From: Kangiella sp. HD9-110m-PIT-SAG07
GTDB taxonomy: Bacteria; Pseudomonadota; Gammaproteobacteria; Enterobacterales; Kangiellaceae
NCBI GenBank assembly: GCA_003370465.1
Contig: QQTG01000031.1
Location: 1-52,550, forward strand
Length of the DNA: 52,550 nucleotides
Direction: 5' to 3'
This document shows positions 36,772-46,788 of the stretch, one piece after another. Under the pieces are notes generated by a model. It saw only the letters and a program-made list of their open reading frames with translations. It was not told the origin of the DNA and did not search any database. The translations under genes and the position numbers were made by a program. Every line of letters starts with the position of its first letter. Within the stretch, counting starts at the first letter, position 1.

Positions 36772-36823
36772 ATACCAATCTCAATTCTGGCAAGCAAAAT
36801 AATACCCTATGATTATCAGCAAA

Positions 36824-37705
36824 TTATAAAGATAAGTTAACAATTTTCTTTAACGGCTGGCCCGCAATGAACTTACCCTTTTCATTTTTAGCAACTTCAC
36901 CCAAGGCCACTTCTGGATCGTGCGTGAAGAATACTTTACCTTTTTTTTCCAACAAACTCTCCAGTAACTGCCGCTTCTCATCAATCAAGTTTTCAGGAAA
37001 ACGGTCATAGCCCATGGTTATTGGTAAGTGCATCCACGGTGCTCCAGGTATTAAATCTGCCGCGAACACTACGGGGCCTTCTTGAGTCGCAATTTCAGTA
37101 ATGAGCATTCCAGGAGTATGCCCGTTCGAGACATGAAACTGATAATCATCGCCCAATAACTCTGAGCTTTTGCCTGAAACTAAATGGAGCCTACCCGTCG
37201 CTTCAATCAAGTCTGTTAAACCTGGTATAAACGATGCTCGATCTCTAGGGTGGGGATTTTTAGACCGTTCCCACGCCTCTTGTCCGATGATAAATTCTGC
37301 GTTCGGGAACAATAGCTCTGGGTCCTTGCCTTCTTGCCATTGGCTCAATAAACCACCGGCATGGTCAAAATGCATGTGCGAAAGTACTAGGATATCAATA
37401 TCTTCGTGACTAAAGCCTGCTTCTTTTAACGAGTCTAACAATACGTGGTGAGACTCTTGAACGCCATAACGGTCACGGTATTTCGGCTCAAAGAAAGCGC
37501 CAATACCCGTTTCAAAAAGTATGTTTTTTCCACCATCCTGTACTAGCATTGCTCGACAAACAAGAGGAATTCGGTTTAGTTCATCTACTTCAGTCCAGCG
37601 TTGCCACAGCGCCTTCGGAGCATTTCCGAACATAGCGCCTCCATCCAGCTTTTGGCTATTGCCATTGATGGAGTAGAACGCCTTAGAACTTGCGACATTT
37701 GACAT
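36824..37705 (-). CDS. MBL-fold metallo-hydrolase, YtnP/AHL-lactonase-like
   Basis: The 293-residue protein has the metal motif [10 protein letters not shown] (HxHxDH) at about 109-118, the later His in SNGHTPGM, the Asp in VFAADLIPG, and a final His in [11 protein letters not shown]. The N-terminal [15 protein letters not shown] and [22 protein letters not shown] are typical of the YtnP group, which includes quorum-quenching lactonases. No signal peptide. Lactone substrate is inferred from the group and not certain. It is the last gene of the six-gene operon. Confidence 0.82.
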   Translation of the reverse strand: MSNVASSKAFYSINGNSQKLDGGAMFGNAPKALWQRWTEVDELNRIPLVCRAMLVQDGGKNILFETGIGAFFEPKYRDRYGVQESHHVLLDSLKEAGFSHEDIDILVLSHMHFDHAGGLLSQWQEGKDPELLFPNAEFIIGQEAWERSKNPHPRDRASFIPGLTDLIEATGRLHLVSGKSSELLGDDYQFHVSNGHTPGMLITEIATQEGPVVFAADLIPGAPWMHLPITMGYDRFPENLIDEKRQLLESLLEKKGKVFFTHDPEVALGEVAKNEKGKFIAGQPLKKIVNLSL

Positions 37706-37733
37706 AAATAACCTGTCTTTTAAGAAATTAATA

Positions 37734-39128
37734 CTAGTGTATCTGCTCGACGATAAAATCCAAGTCGGAAACAGATCTTTCTGCTGGGATAGTAATGGGT
37801 AAATGCCCTGCTGTAACTTGGGTTAAATTCCAGGTTGGGTCTACTCCGACCCAATTTTCGTCTAATAAAACTTCTACCCAAGCGTGTCCGCCAAAGCGCT
37901 GTTCATCATCGCCTAGGTAGATATAGCCACTAACCTCACGTGCTGGAATTTGCTGCTGGTTCAAGAGTGCCAGTAATAGCTGAGTATATTCGGTGCAATC
38001 ACCATAACCATTGCTAATTACCTCATCCGTAGTAAAACTTGTCGGTGTAGGCTGGTAATAGAGGTAATTATGAACGAAACCTACTAACTGCTTTACTTTT
38101 GCCTTATGAGACGTAGATGAGTCAGCCGGTAAATCAATACTCAGTGACAAGTTTTCTATGGATGAGCTCACTGGTTGAAACGTCCAGCTATCTACCACCG
38201 AGGCTTGAGCTGGATGCTGCGCAGCATTTCGCGTAATGAGCTTACCCTGTTTAAATTGCGCACTAGGATGAACCTTGATTCCATTTGAATTATCGGTATT
38301 TGGCTGGGACTTAAAACTTAATGTTAGTGACTGTAAACGATTGATATCACCAAGTGGTTTATTAACGCCTAAGCCAACGTTTGAATATAGATCGGTCTGC
38401 ATTTCAGGGTTAAAACTCGGCTTATGAGTGCTTCTTACAAAGGTAATACCTCGTTCCCTATACTCCGTTAGCAGATGACCTTTAAGACTTAATTCGAGCT
38501 GCTTACCGCTTGAATTAGTTAGCTCATAGCGTTGATGTCGCCCTTGGGGTGTTTGGGTTACGGTGAAGGATTGCGTGCTGATAGTTTGGGCATGAGGCTC
38601 TAGCTTTACTAATTGGACTTTCTCGTTCTGTTCGGGCTTTGTTTCGATAAATTGACGCCAATACAAATAGTCATCAAGCGTATATTTGATACTCGGTTCA
38701 ATGAAGTTTCCGCTAATTTGGTTACGAGTTTGCGTCACAAAGAGTTCATCCGAATTAGTGAACTCAGTAATCATCTCTAAGTTTGGCTCTACTAGCTTTG
38801 CCTTGCCCTCAATAATATTATGTGGTGGTTTGCGATCAAAGCGATATTGATGTTGGTAGATAAACTTCACTCGCTGGCCTCGGACACGGCCCTCGAAGTG
38901 TTCACTTTCAGTGACTTCATAAGCGTCACTAGAGACTTCGAGCTGTTTTTTTCCCCAACCAACGACTTGTCCCTGCCAGTTTATTTGAAACCACTCGGTG
39001 AAAGGTTCTACGCTGGCGGGTTGCCAAAGTCTCTTAAAAGGGAGGTATGACGAAAGAAGTAACAAACACGCTGCCAAAAAACTGAGTTTCAGCAGCGTAT
39101 TGAAAACACGATTAACCGTCGACTTCAT
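37734..39128 (-). CDS. Transglutaminase-like cysteine peptidase domain protein
   Basis: The 464-residue protein has one N-terminal hydrophobic helix (about 10-26) that anchors it or acts as signal, so the rest is likely periplasmic. Residues about 40-340 form a beta-rich region of unknown function. The C-terminal transglutaminase core has the triad: Cys in [17 protein letters not shown], His in FGGHAWVEV, and Asp in VGVDPTW. Such domains act as peptidases or crosslinkers. Its start lies 17 bases inside the end of the NhaC gene, suggesting coupling. Substrate unknown. Confidence 0.85.
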   Translation of the reverse strand: MKSTVNRVFNTLLKLSFLAACLLLLSSYLPFKRLWQPASVEPFTEWFQINWQGQVVGWGKKQLEVSSDAYEVTESEHFEGRVRGQRVKFIYQHQYRFDRKPPHNIIEGKAKLVEPNLEMITEFTNSDELFVTQTRNQISGNFIEPSIKYTLDDYLYWRQFIETKPEQNEKVQLVKLEPHAQTISTQSFTVTQTPQGRHQRYELTNSSGKQLELSLKGHLLTEYRERGITFVRSTHKPSFNPEMQTDLYSNVGLGVNKPLGDINRLQSLTLSFKSQPNTDNSNGIKVHPSAQFKQGKLITRNAAQHPAQASVVDSWTFQPVSSSIENLSLSIDLPADSSTSHKAKVKQLVGFVHNYLYYQPTPTSFTTDEVISNGYGDCTEYTQLLLALLNQQQIPAREVSGYIYLGDDEQRFGGHAWVEVLLDENWVGVDPTWNLTQVTAGHLPITIPAERSVSDLDFIVEQIH

Positions 39129-40572
39129 CGCCTTCTATTGGGCTTATTTTGAAGTTGAACAGCGCATAAATAAACGATACGAGCGGCGTAATAAGATTGA
39201 AATAACAGTAAATCCAATAAGCACCAGTCGCTACCCCTAATGTTCCGGCCATGTACGCACCACAAGTATTCCAAGGAATCAGTGGTGACGTTATGGTTGC
39301 AGAGTCTTCAAGCGTTCTCGAAAGGTTTTTCGCATCTAATCCACGTCGCTTAAACTCAGCTTTGTACATTCGTCCAGGTAGTACAATCGAGATGTACTGA
39401 TCAGCTGTAATCACATTCATGCCAATACAGGTCGCAAGAACTGAACCAATCAAAGAGCCTGTAGATTTAGCCATGCCTATGATGGTTTTAATTAACTTAT
39501 GAAGTAACCCTGTAACTTCCATCGCAGCGCCGAAACTCATCGCAGTGATGATCAGAAACAAAGTGTTTAACATACTAATCATACCGCCTCGGCTCAGTAG
39601 CTCATCGTAAACTTCATTGCCGGTAGAGACTTTGAACCCTGAAAATAAGGATGTCCAAACGCCTTCCAAATAGACTAATGCAGTATGCACTTCAGGCTTA
39701 TTCACAAAAGTTTTAATGACATCGCCTTGAAAAATAACTGCAAAAACACCGCCCAATAATGCACCAACAAGAATGGTCGCGACGGCTGGGACTTTTTTGA
39801 ATGCCATGACAAACACTACTGCCATCGGTATTAAGGTCCACAAGGAGATATTAAAGTTTTCATCCAGTAGGTTTAGTGTGTCTTGAAGCACCAGAACTTG
39901 CTGCTCAGCGTCGCCGCTAAAGCCTAAGAATGTGAAGATAATTAGAGCAATCACTAACGCCGGCGTCGTAGTCCAAACCATGTGGCGAATGTGAGTAAAA
40001 AGGTCAGTACCAGTAACAGCAGGCGCTAGGTTGGTCGTATCAGACAGCGGCGACATTTTATCGCCAAAATAAGCGCCGGAGATAATCGCACCGGCTGTTA
40101 TTTCCATCGACAAACCTAAGCCTTGCGATACACCAATCAACCCAATTCCCACGGTTCCAGCGGTAGTCCAAGAACTACCAATACTCAGCGCAACTAATGC
40201 ACAAATAGCACAAGTCGCCACATAAAAGTATTCCGGCGAAAGAATCTGTAGACCATAATAAATCATGGTCGGAACGGTACCCGCTAGGATCCACGCCCCG
40301 ATTAATGAGCCGACCATCAATAATATTAGCAGAGCTCCGAGAGCTATGCTAATACCATCAACCACGCCCTGCTCCAGTTCTTTCCAAGTTTGGCCATTTC
40401 GCAAGCCGACCAACAGCGCTACTGCAGCACAAATAACTAAAGCAATCTGGTTCGCGCCATAAGATGAGTCACTACCATAAATATAAACGGAAAATGCTAG
40501 TAAAATGACCAAAAGCCCTATCGGTAATAGGGCTTGAAGCATGCTTGGTTGACGAGTCGATGTATCAGCCAT
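39112..40572 (-). CDS. Na+/H+ antiporter NhaC family protein
   Basis: The 486-residue protein has about 11-12 membrane helices and NhaC family motifs: GSSWTTAGTVGIGLIGVSQGLGL, SGAYFGDKMSPLSDTTNLAPA and PWNTCGAYMAGTLGV. NhaC-type carriers exchange sodium for protons, or malate/lactate in some members. In this operon it could recycle sodium brought in by the SNF symporter; that link is inferred. Spacing to the upstream amidohydrolase is 13 bases. Confidence 0.9.
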   Translation of the reverse strand: MADTSTRQPSMLQALLPIGLLVILLAFSVYIYGSDSSYGANQIALVICAAVALLVGLRNGQTWKELEQGVVDGISIALGALLILLMVGSLIGAWILAGTVPTMIYYGLQILSPEYFYVATCAICALVALSIGSSWTTAGTVGIGLIGVSQGLGLSMEITAGAIISGAYFGDKMSPLSDTTNLAPAVTGTDLFTHIRHMVWTTTPALVIALIIFTFLGFSGDAEQQVLVLQDTLNLLDENFNISLWTLIPMAVVFVMAFKKVPAVATILVGALLGGVFAVIFQGDVIKTFVNKPEVHTALVYLEGVWTSLFSGFKVSTGNEVYDELLSRGGMISMLNTLFLIITAMSFGAAMEVTGLLHKLIKTIIGMAKSTGSLIGSVLATCIGMNVITADQYISIVLPGRMYKAEFKRRGLDAKNLSRTLEDSATITSPLIPWNTCGAYMAGTLGVATGAYWIYCYFNLITPLVSFIYALFNFKISPIEGDEVDG

Positions 40573-40585
40573 GAAAACCTCTTAT

Positions 40586-41857
40586 TTACTTTCGGTAAAA
40601 CGTGTTTTGGTCAGTGCTAATATCTTTATAACGCTGCTCTAGGCGCTGTGCCCGAGTGGTTAAATCAACAACTTTACCATCAATGATCACTTCTTCAGCG
40701 AAACTGGTCACTTCAAAAGGGTCTTCATTCCAAACAACAAGCTCAGCCTTAAAACCTGGCATTAACTTGCCATAGTTACTCGCACCGCCAAACACTTTGG
40801 CCGGTAAGCTTGTGATTGCTGCCAAGGCTTTATCATAAGGCATTCCGTAGGCTACCGCATTACCAGCTGCAAAGCGTGCGTTTTGCGCATTATGCGTTTC
40901 GCTGGAAAACATCACGCGAACACCGGCTTTATTCAACAGCGCTGCGTTTTCATAACGCTTACCTAATGATTCAAAGCTGCCAGGGATATTATCCATCGGA
41001 TCAACTAACACTGGGACATCAGCTTTAGCAATCTGCTGCGCCACTTCCCAACCCTCAGCAACTCCAGCAAGCACCAGCTTAACCTGATGTTTCTTAGCAA
41101 AATCTAAAATGGTTAAGATATCGCTCGCACGATTCACGCTAACCACCAAAGGAATGTCCTGCTCAAGGACGCGGCTTAGGACCGCTAGATCACTAATACT
41201 GTAGTCCAACTCGCGATATTCGCCGCTTTTAACAGCCGACTCGTTATTGGAAAACTCTTTTGCTTGCGTAAAGGCGCGATTTAAATCGTGTAATGCTGCT
41301 GCACGAGAACCACCGGATAAGGAGGCCGCATGCTCACCATAAGTCGCAAACACGGCCACATCGCTAACGATTAGCGAGTCGTAATCGCCTGTTAAGTCCA
41401 TAACAGAACCTAATCCAGCAAACAACGAAGTGCCGTTATACGGTTTGATTAAGGTTCGAGTAACCCCACCCGCTCGATTCATCGGGACTAATGTCGACTT
41501 AGCATTGAATATTTCATCCACACTAAACGCCGCACCCAGTCCTACAACTTCAGTCGCCGCATCATTAGTTCCTTCAATCGCACCGACTTCGACTAAACCA
41601 ATTTGGTTCATTAAAGCAAAAACACCTGAAGTCACAACCTTGCCAGATGCGTCGATAACCTGAGCATCGCTTGATGATAAATCTTCGCCAATGTTTCGGA
41701 TCAAACCATCCTCAATGAGAATATCCGCATTGTCTAGAGTACCGGCACTAGTCTGAGTGTGGACCTTGGCATTTTTAATTAAAATCGTTTCAGCCTTTGC
41801 GCTATTAGTCGTAGCAACAACCAAAAGAACGGCTAAGCTTTTTATCAATAATTTCAT
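40586..41857 (-). CDS. Amidohydrolase-family protein lacking the HxH metal motif, exported
   Basis: The 423-residue protein has a signal peptide (cut likely after AKA, about residue 22). The N-terminal sandwich (ILIKNAKVHTQ, ILIEDGLI) and C-terminal sandwich (LMPGFKAELVVWNEDPFEV) are those of imidazolonepropionase-type amidohydrolases. Where the family has a DxHxH motif after GKVVTPG, this protein has SGVFALMNQIGLVEVG with no His. It is paired with a complete paralogue upstream. It may be a non-catalytic partner or use another site. Confidence 0.83.
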   Translation of the reverse strand: MKLLIKSLAVLLVVATTNSAKAETILIKNAKVHTQTSAGTLDNADILIEDGLIRNIGEDLSSSDAQVIDASGKVVTSGVFALMNQIGLVEVGAIEGTNDAATEVVGLGAAFSVDEIFNAKSTLVPMNRAGGVTRTLIKPYNGTSLFAGLGSVMDLTGDYDSLIVSDVAVFATYGEHAASLSGGSRAAALHDLNRAFTQAKEFSNNESAVKSGEYRELDYSISDLAVLSRVLEQDIPLVVSVNRASDILTILDFAKKHQVKLVLAGVAEGWEVAQQIAKADVPVLVDPMDNIPGSFESLGKRYENAALLNKAGVRVMFSSETHNAQNARFAAGNAVAYGMPYDKALAAITSLPAKVFGGASNYGKLMPGFKAELVVWNEDPFEVTSFAEEVIIDGKVVDLTTRAQRLEQRYKDISTDQNTFYRK

Positions 41858-41873
41858 AGTCTGCTCTCCTTGG

Positions 41874-43277
41874 TTACTTACTGTTAATGTTTGTCAGGCC
41901 AAAATCGCTGACAGGCTGTTTAAATTTATTATCACGGTCATACATCAAAGCACCGTCAATAAATACTTTATCGGTCTTTGTGTAGACGCTAAATGGATTC
42001 CCATCCCAAAGAACAATATCCGCCATCTTGCCTTCTTCAAGCGAGCCCGTTTGATCGTCAACACCGATCGCTTTCGCGGCATTTAGAGTAATCCACTTAA
42101 TCGCATGAGCTGGTGTAATATCCATACCCAAACGATTACCAGAAGTCATAGCTTTCGCCGCTTCTTTATTCAAGTGCTGAATAACAGTCGCTGAGTCAGA
42201 ATGAACAACCGCACAGGCACCCGCTTTATCCACCAAAGCAACGTTAGAAGGGACCATGTCGTAAGCCTCTTGCTTAAAGCCCCACCAATCAGACCACATC
42301 GCAGAGCAAACATCATTTTCTGCTAATTTGTCAGCGATTTTGTAAGACTCAACCGCGTGATGGAAAGTGGTGACTTTAAAATCAAACTCTTTCGCAATTT
42401 CCATCATCACCGCCATTTCATCGGCGCGATAACAGTGGTTTTGAATCAGAATTTCACCGCGAAGTACACCGGCAAGACTTTCCATACGCAGATCACGTTT
42501 CGGCGGTTTTCCGTTACCCATACCCGCTTCGTAGTCGTCCCAAGCCTGCATGTATTCTTGCGCATCAATCCACGCTTTGCGATAGCCAGCAACATTACCC
42601 ATACGAGTCATTGGAGCCTGGCCTTTACCGCCATAAACGCGCTTAGGATTTTCACCACAAGCCATCTTTAAACCATAAGGCGCATCAGGAAACTTCATTT
42701 CCATCACAGAACGTCCAGCAACATTTTTTAATGTTACACCGCGACCACCAACCAGATTCGCAGAGCCTGGCAAAATTTGCATCGAAGTTACACCGCCAGC
42801 TAAAGCTAACTGAAACTGGGGATCTTGTGGCCACACAGAGTGCTCGGCCCAAACATCAGCTGTCACAGGCGCAGTCATTTCGTTACCATCAGCGCTAGAT
42901 GCTACGCCAGGTGCAGGATAAACGCCCAAGTGTGAGTGCACGTCGATAAGACCCGGGGTAACCCACTTACCTTCCGCGTCAATAACCTCAAGATTATCAT
43001 CACTCGGCTCATCAATATCAGTACCGACTTCGATGATTTCGCCTTCTGAAAATAAAATACTACCGTTTTCTATTTTCTCACCATTAGCAGTTAGAATTGT
43101 TGCGTTCTTAATTAATACCGGGTGGTACTCTTTAGCTTTATATTGCGACACAAAAGCCTGACTATCTGAATCCTTCGGGTGGGCTGCTGGCTCATCTTCG
43201 CCACAGCCAACCAAAAAAGCAGCCCCGATAAAGGCTGCCAAGAAGGATTTTGAGAATTGCTTAATACTCATAAACAT
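41874..43277 (-). CDS. Amidohydrolase-family lipoprotein with intact metal motif
   Basis: The 467-residue protein begins with a lipoprotein signal; the lipobox LVGC puts the lipidated Cys near residue 25. It has LLIKNATILTANG-type sandwich strands, the metal motif GLIDVHSHLGVY, later His in TTFHHAVE, and Asp in VVHSDSATV, then the closing EGKMADIVLWDGNPFSV. This is a dipeptidase/cyclic-amide type fold. The substrate is unknown; a peptide or amino-acid derivative fits its place next to an amino-acid-type symporter. Gaps to neighbours are 16 and 35 bases. Confidence 0.87.
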   Translation of the reverse strand: MFMSIKQFSKSFLAAFIGAAFLVGCGEDEPAAHPKDSDSQAFVSQYKAKEYHPVLIKNATILTANGEKIENGSILFSEGEIIEVGTDIDEPSDDNLEVIDAEGKWVTPGLIDVHSHLGVYPAPGVASSADGNEMTAPVTADVWAEHSVWPQDPQFQLALAGGVTSMQILPGSANLVGGRGVTLKNVAGRSVMEMKFPDAPYGLKMACGENPKRVYGGKGQAPMTRMGNVAGYRKAWIDAQEYMQAWDDYEAGMGNGKPPKRDLRMESLAGVLRGEILIQNHCYRADEMAVMMEIAKEFDFKVTTFHHAVESYKIADKLAENDVCSAMWSDWWGFKQEAYDMVPSNVALVDKAGACAVVHSDSATVIQHLNKEAAKAMTSGNRLGMDITPAHAIKWITLNAAKAIGVDDQTGSLEEGKMADIVLWDGNPFSVYTKTDKVFIDGALMYDRDNKFKQPVSDFGLTNINSK

Positions 43278-43312
43278 ACCTTATTAAAAGGCCCCCAAAA
43301 TTGATTTAATGA

Positions 43313-44701
43313 TTAAAATACTTGGATACCGAAGAATCGTTCTAAAATAGTAATGATCGTAATCGCACCAAGAATAATAGGACAGAAGAACATAACTGCA
43401 AAGTTAATGTAGCTCATCATCCACTTAGAATCCGTTTCGCGCCCTTCCATTAATTCAGCGTTTAGATTATTTTTCTTCCAAACATAAGCTGTGAATATCG
43501 CAATCACGGTACCACCCAATGGCAAGAAAGTATCGCTAGCAATTAACTCGACGAAGTCCATGAAGGAAATCATCTGCTCTTGTCCATCGCGATACAGGGT
43601 CATAAAGCTTGTTAATTGCTCTACAGCGCCGTTACCTAATAGTGAAGGAAGTCCTAGTAGGAAAATTAAAGTAGCCATGCCCCATACAGCAACCGGACGT
43701 TTAATTTTCTTTTCATCGACTAAATAAGCAACAGGTACCTCTAGCAAGGATACTGTCGAAGTTAGCGCTGCAAAAGAAAGTAATAAGAAGAAAGTCGCTC
43801 CGATAACGATGCCCAGTATTGGGCCAAGTCCTTCGAATACACCTGGCAACGTAGCGAAAATAAGTCCTGCGCCACCATTTGGCTCGATACCGCTCGAGAA
43901 AACAAATGGGAAAATCATCATGCCGGCTAAAAAGGCTACTGAAACGTCGGTAAGCGTAATCATCGCTGCGGAACGTACAATATCTTGCTTACGAGAAACG
44001 TATGAGCCGTAGGTAATTAAAGCGCCCATACCCAATGACAATGAGAAGAAAGCTTGGCCTAGCGCTGAATAAATAACTTCACCAGTAATTTCTGAGAAGT
44101 CTGGAACTAGATAGTATTCGATACCATCCATCGCGCCATCGAGCGTGAAGGCGTAGAGCATTAAACCAATAATTAAGACGAATAAAGAAGGCATCAAGAT
44201 TTTGGCAGCTCTTTCGATACCGCCTTGAATACCTTTAGAGACGATAACCGAAGTCACGCCCATAAAGACCAAGCCATATAGCCCAATTGATTCCCACTTA
44301 CTGATATATGAGCCGAAGTTTTGGCCAATCTCGAAATTCCCTTGAACCATTTGTAGGAAATAACCAAACGCCCAACCGGCAACGACGTTATAGAACGATA
44401 AAATAAAGACACCGGCCAAAATCCCGAGTAACCCAATCCATGCCCAGTTATGGTGGCCAAGTTTTTTAAAAGCACCAACAGCGTTAAGCTGAGTTTTGCG
44501 TCCGATAGCGATCTCTGAAATCATCACCGGGAAACATAATAAGAAACAGAATGCTAAATAAATCAGTACAAATGCTGCACCGCCCCCAGCTCCAACTTCG
44601 AATGGGAATTTCCAGATATTACCTAAACCTACCGCAGAACCTGCAGCAGCCAGTACAAACCCAAGACGAGAGTTAAATTGACCTCTACTATTTGTTGCCA
44701 T
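43313..44701 (-). CDS. Sodium-dependent transporter of the SNF (NSS) family
   Basis: The 462-residue protein has the family N-terminus with LGFVLAAAGSAVGLGNIWKFPFEVGAGGGAAF, which holds the unwound helix-1 substrate and sodium site, and about 11-12 helices. Bacterial members import amino acids such as tryptophan, leucine or tyrosine with sodium. Substrate not assigned. It is the first gene of the probable six-gene operon, preceded by a 230-base gap that contains only a terminator for the gene upstream. Confidence 0.93.
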   Translation of the reverse strand: MATNSRGQFNSRLGFVLAAAGSAVGLGNIWKFPFEVGAGGGAAFVLIYLAFCFLLCFPVMISEIAIGRKTQLNAVGAFKKLGHHNWAWIGLLGILAGVFILSFYNVVAGWAFGYFLQMVQGNFEIGQNFGSYISKWESIGLYGLVFMGVTSVIVSKGIQGGIERAAKILMPSLFVLIIGLMLYAFTLDGAMDGIEYYLVPDFSEITGEVIYSALGQAFFSLSLGMGALITYGSYVSRKQDIVRSAAMITLTDVSVAFLAGMMIFPFVFSSGIEPNGGAGLIFATLPGVFEGLGPILGIVIGATFFLLLSFAALTSTVSLLEVPVAYLVDEKKIKRPVAVWGMATLIFLLGLPSLLGNGAVEQLTSFMTLYRDGQEQMISFMDFVELIASDTFLPLGGTVIAIFTAYVWKKNNLNAELMEGRETDSKWMMSYINFAVMFFCPIILGAITIITILERFFGIQVF

Positions 44702-44878
44702 TATTTCTACCGTTTGATTGTTTATTTTAATAGGAAGGATTGGATCCTAGCCGCTAATAACACCATATTTAGACTAATCACTCAAGTATCGGAAGATAAA
44801 TCCTGCTAATTTTTGTCAGAATTCAAGCTGTTAGTTTATTTCTTGTTCAGAAATTAAACGAAGAATATGTCATAGATA

Positions 44879-44908
44879 TAAAAAAGCCTCACGAATGCGA
44901 GGCTTTTA
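44879..44908 (-). terminator. Terminator of the acyl-CoA dehydrogenase gene
   Basis: AAAAGCCTCGC/GCGAGGCTTTT type stem with a short loop, ending on the minus strand in six T. Confidence 0.85.
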
Positions 44909-44932
44909 AGGATAGGTTCATGCTTTAAATAA

Positions 44933-46624
44933 TCACAATTCGTTCTCAATACTTGCTTTCAGTCCGATCGCTCTTGTCAAAACACGCTTGAAGAAAAAGT
45001 CAGACTGTTGATTAAGCTTACCGTTGGCGGCAACTTCCATCTTTAGCCATAAGTAGGAATAAGTAACCAGCGCTGCGTAATGCAGATAATCGCAAGCAAT
45101 AAGCTGTGGCATATCTTTATTGTTATTACTTTGTGCGATGATATTCTCTGAAAGCTCTTGGAACTGCTTCAAATGTTCAACAACTTTCTCTTTATGAGCT
45201 GAGTTTGGCATGGCATCCAAGTCTTCATTAACCTCTGATAAAAAGACTTTAAGATACTCACCCTTACTACCGATAAGCTTACGACCGACCAGGTCTAAAG
45301 CCTGAATACCGTTAGTTCCCTCATAAATTTGGGCAATTCGACAGTCGCGAACATGCTGCTCCATGCCCCACTCTCGCACATAACCATGACCACCAAAGAC
45401 TTGTTGACCAATAGTACAGACCTCATAACCCGCGTCGGTAAAGTAAGCCTTAGCAATAGGCGTTAACCACGCGGACATAATATCGGCAGTTTTTACTTTC
45501 GCTTCATCCTTACTATGGAAAGTTTCATCAAGATAGCTACCCAACCAAACCGCTAAGGCACGCCCTCCCTTGTTGAAAGACTCCATGGTGTTTAACATTC
45601 GCTGAACATCACCATGTCGAATCAATGCCGCAGGCGCTTCTCCGTCGCTCGCCTTACCTTGTAGACGCTCCCGCGCATAAGTGTCAGCTTGCTGGAAAGA
45701 CATTTCACCCAGTCCAATGCCCTGGATACCAATCGATAAACGCTCAAGATTCATCATGGTGAACATACAGCGCAGGCCTTGATGAGCTGGCCCAATCAAC
45801 CATCCTTTAGCGTTGTCCATGTTCATAACACAGGTTGACGATGCCTTTATGCCCATTTTATGTTCGATAGAGCCGCACTCGATACCATTACGTTCACCGA
45901 GTGAGCCATCCTCATTTACCAAAAACTTTGGCACAAGGAAAAGGCTAATTCCTTTGGGACCAGCTGGCGCATCAGGAAGACGAGCTAAAACTAAATGAAT
46001 AATGTTCTCAGCCATGTCATGCTCGCCGCCTGTAATAAATATCTTCGAGCCTTCAAGAGAATAACTACCGTCATCATTCGGTTCTGCTTTCGTTTTGAGC
46101 AACCCCAAATCCGAACCAGCGTGAGCTTCAGTCAGACACATTGAACCAGACCACTGGCCACTGATGAGGTTAGGTAAGTATTGTCGCTTTGTGGCTTCGT
46201 CGGCATGAGCTTGTAGGAGCTGCGTCGCCCCACCCGTTAAACTACCGTATAAACAGAATGATGTGTTGGCGGAGTAAAACATTTCCTCAATAAGAACATG
46301 CAAAGCCTTAGGTAAGCCTTGACCGCCATAATTAGGATCAGCAGTAATAGACTGCCACCCGCCTTCTACGTAGGCTTGATAAGCTTCCTTGAATCCTTTT
46401 GGCGTGGTCACCACACCATCGTTGAACTGGCAGCCCTCTTCATCACCAGAGCGGTTTATAGGCTGCAGTACGCCTGTCGCGAACTTACCAGCTTCTTCTA
46501 GAATAGCTGCGTACAAGGCTTCGTCAAAATCAGAGAAGTCATCAATATCACCTAAACGTTCAGTTAATGAAAAGACATCTCTTACTAGAAACATCATGTC
46601 ATCTACGGGTGCCTGATACTGCAT
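44933..46624 (-). CDS. Acyl-CoA dehydrogenase, long C-terminal-extension type
   Basis: This flavoenzyme of 563 residues has the acyl-CoA dehydrogenase core: CLTEAHAGSDLG (FAD/substrate region), KIFITGGEHDM, FGGHGYVREWG and the catalytic Glu region QIYEGTNGIQALDLVGRKL, then a C-terminal helical extension (about 440-563) typical of the larger bacterial FadE-like or DmdC-like group. The start ATG is preceded by AGGAG. It catalyses the first dehydrogenation of beta-oxidation; chain length is not predictable. A strong FadR-like site lies 39 bases upstream. Confidence 0.92.
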   Translation of the reverse strand: MQYQAPVDDMMFLVRDVFSLTERLGDIDDFSDFDEALYAAILEEAGKFATGVLQPINRSGDEEGCQFNDGVVTTPKGFKEAYQAYVEGGWQSITADPNYGGQGLPKALHVLIEEMFYSANTSFCLYGSLTGGATQLLQAHADEATKRQYLPNLISGQWSGSMCLTEAHAGSDLGLLKTKAEPNDDGSYSLEGSKIFITGGEHDMAENIIHLVLARLPDAPAGPKGISLFLVPKFLVNEDGSLGERNGIECGSIEHKMGIKASSTCVMNMDNAKGWLIGPAHQGLRCMFTMMNLERLSIGIQGIGLGEMSFQQADTYARERLQGKASDGEAPAALIRHGDVQRMLNTMESFNKGGRALAVWLGSYLDETFHSKDEAKVKTADIMSAWLTPIAKAYFTDAGYEVCTIGQQVFGGHGYVREWGMEQHVRDCRIAQIYEGTNGIQALDLVGRKLIGSKGEYLKVFLSEVNEDLDAMPNSAHKEKVVEHLKQFQELSENIIAQSNNNKDMPQLIACDYLHYAALVTYSYLWLKMEVAANGKLNQQSDFFFKRVLTRAIGLKASIENEL

Positions 46625-46662
46625 ATTTTCTCCTATGGTCTTGATTAGTTACTGCCTAACAA

Positions 46663-46679
46663 TATTGGTCTGACCAGCT
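46663..46679. promoter_or_regulatory. FadR-type operator upstream of the acyl-CoA dehydrogenase gene
   Basis: TATTGGTCTGACCAGCT contains the perfect core TGGTCTGACCAG of the FadR consensus AACTGGTCNGACCAGTT; 13 of 16 defined positions match. Confidence 0.62.
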
Positions 46680-46740
46680 TAGTATAGGAAAAATAATTTG
46701 CTTTTGTCTAGCGGAGTTTAGGAATAATTAGGATTACCTA

Positions 46741-46772
46741 TAAAAAAGCCCCGACATATGTCAGGGCTTTTG
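46741..46772 (-). terminator. Terminator of the AGCS symporter gene
   Basis: On the minus strand AAAAGCCCTGACA and TGTCGGGGCTTTTTT pair around a short loop, with six T following. Confidence 0.82.
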
Positions 46773-46788
46773 AGTCGGTCACTAACGG

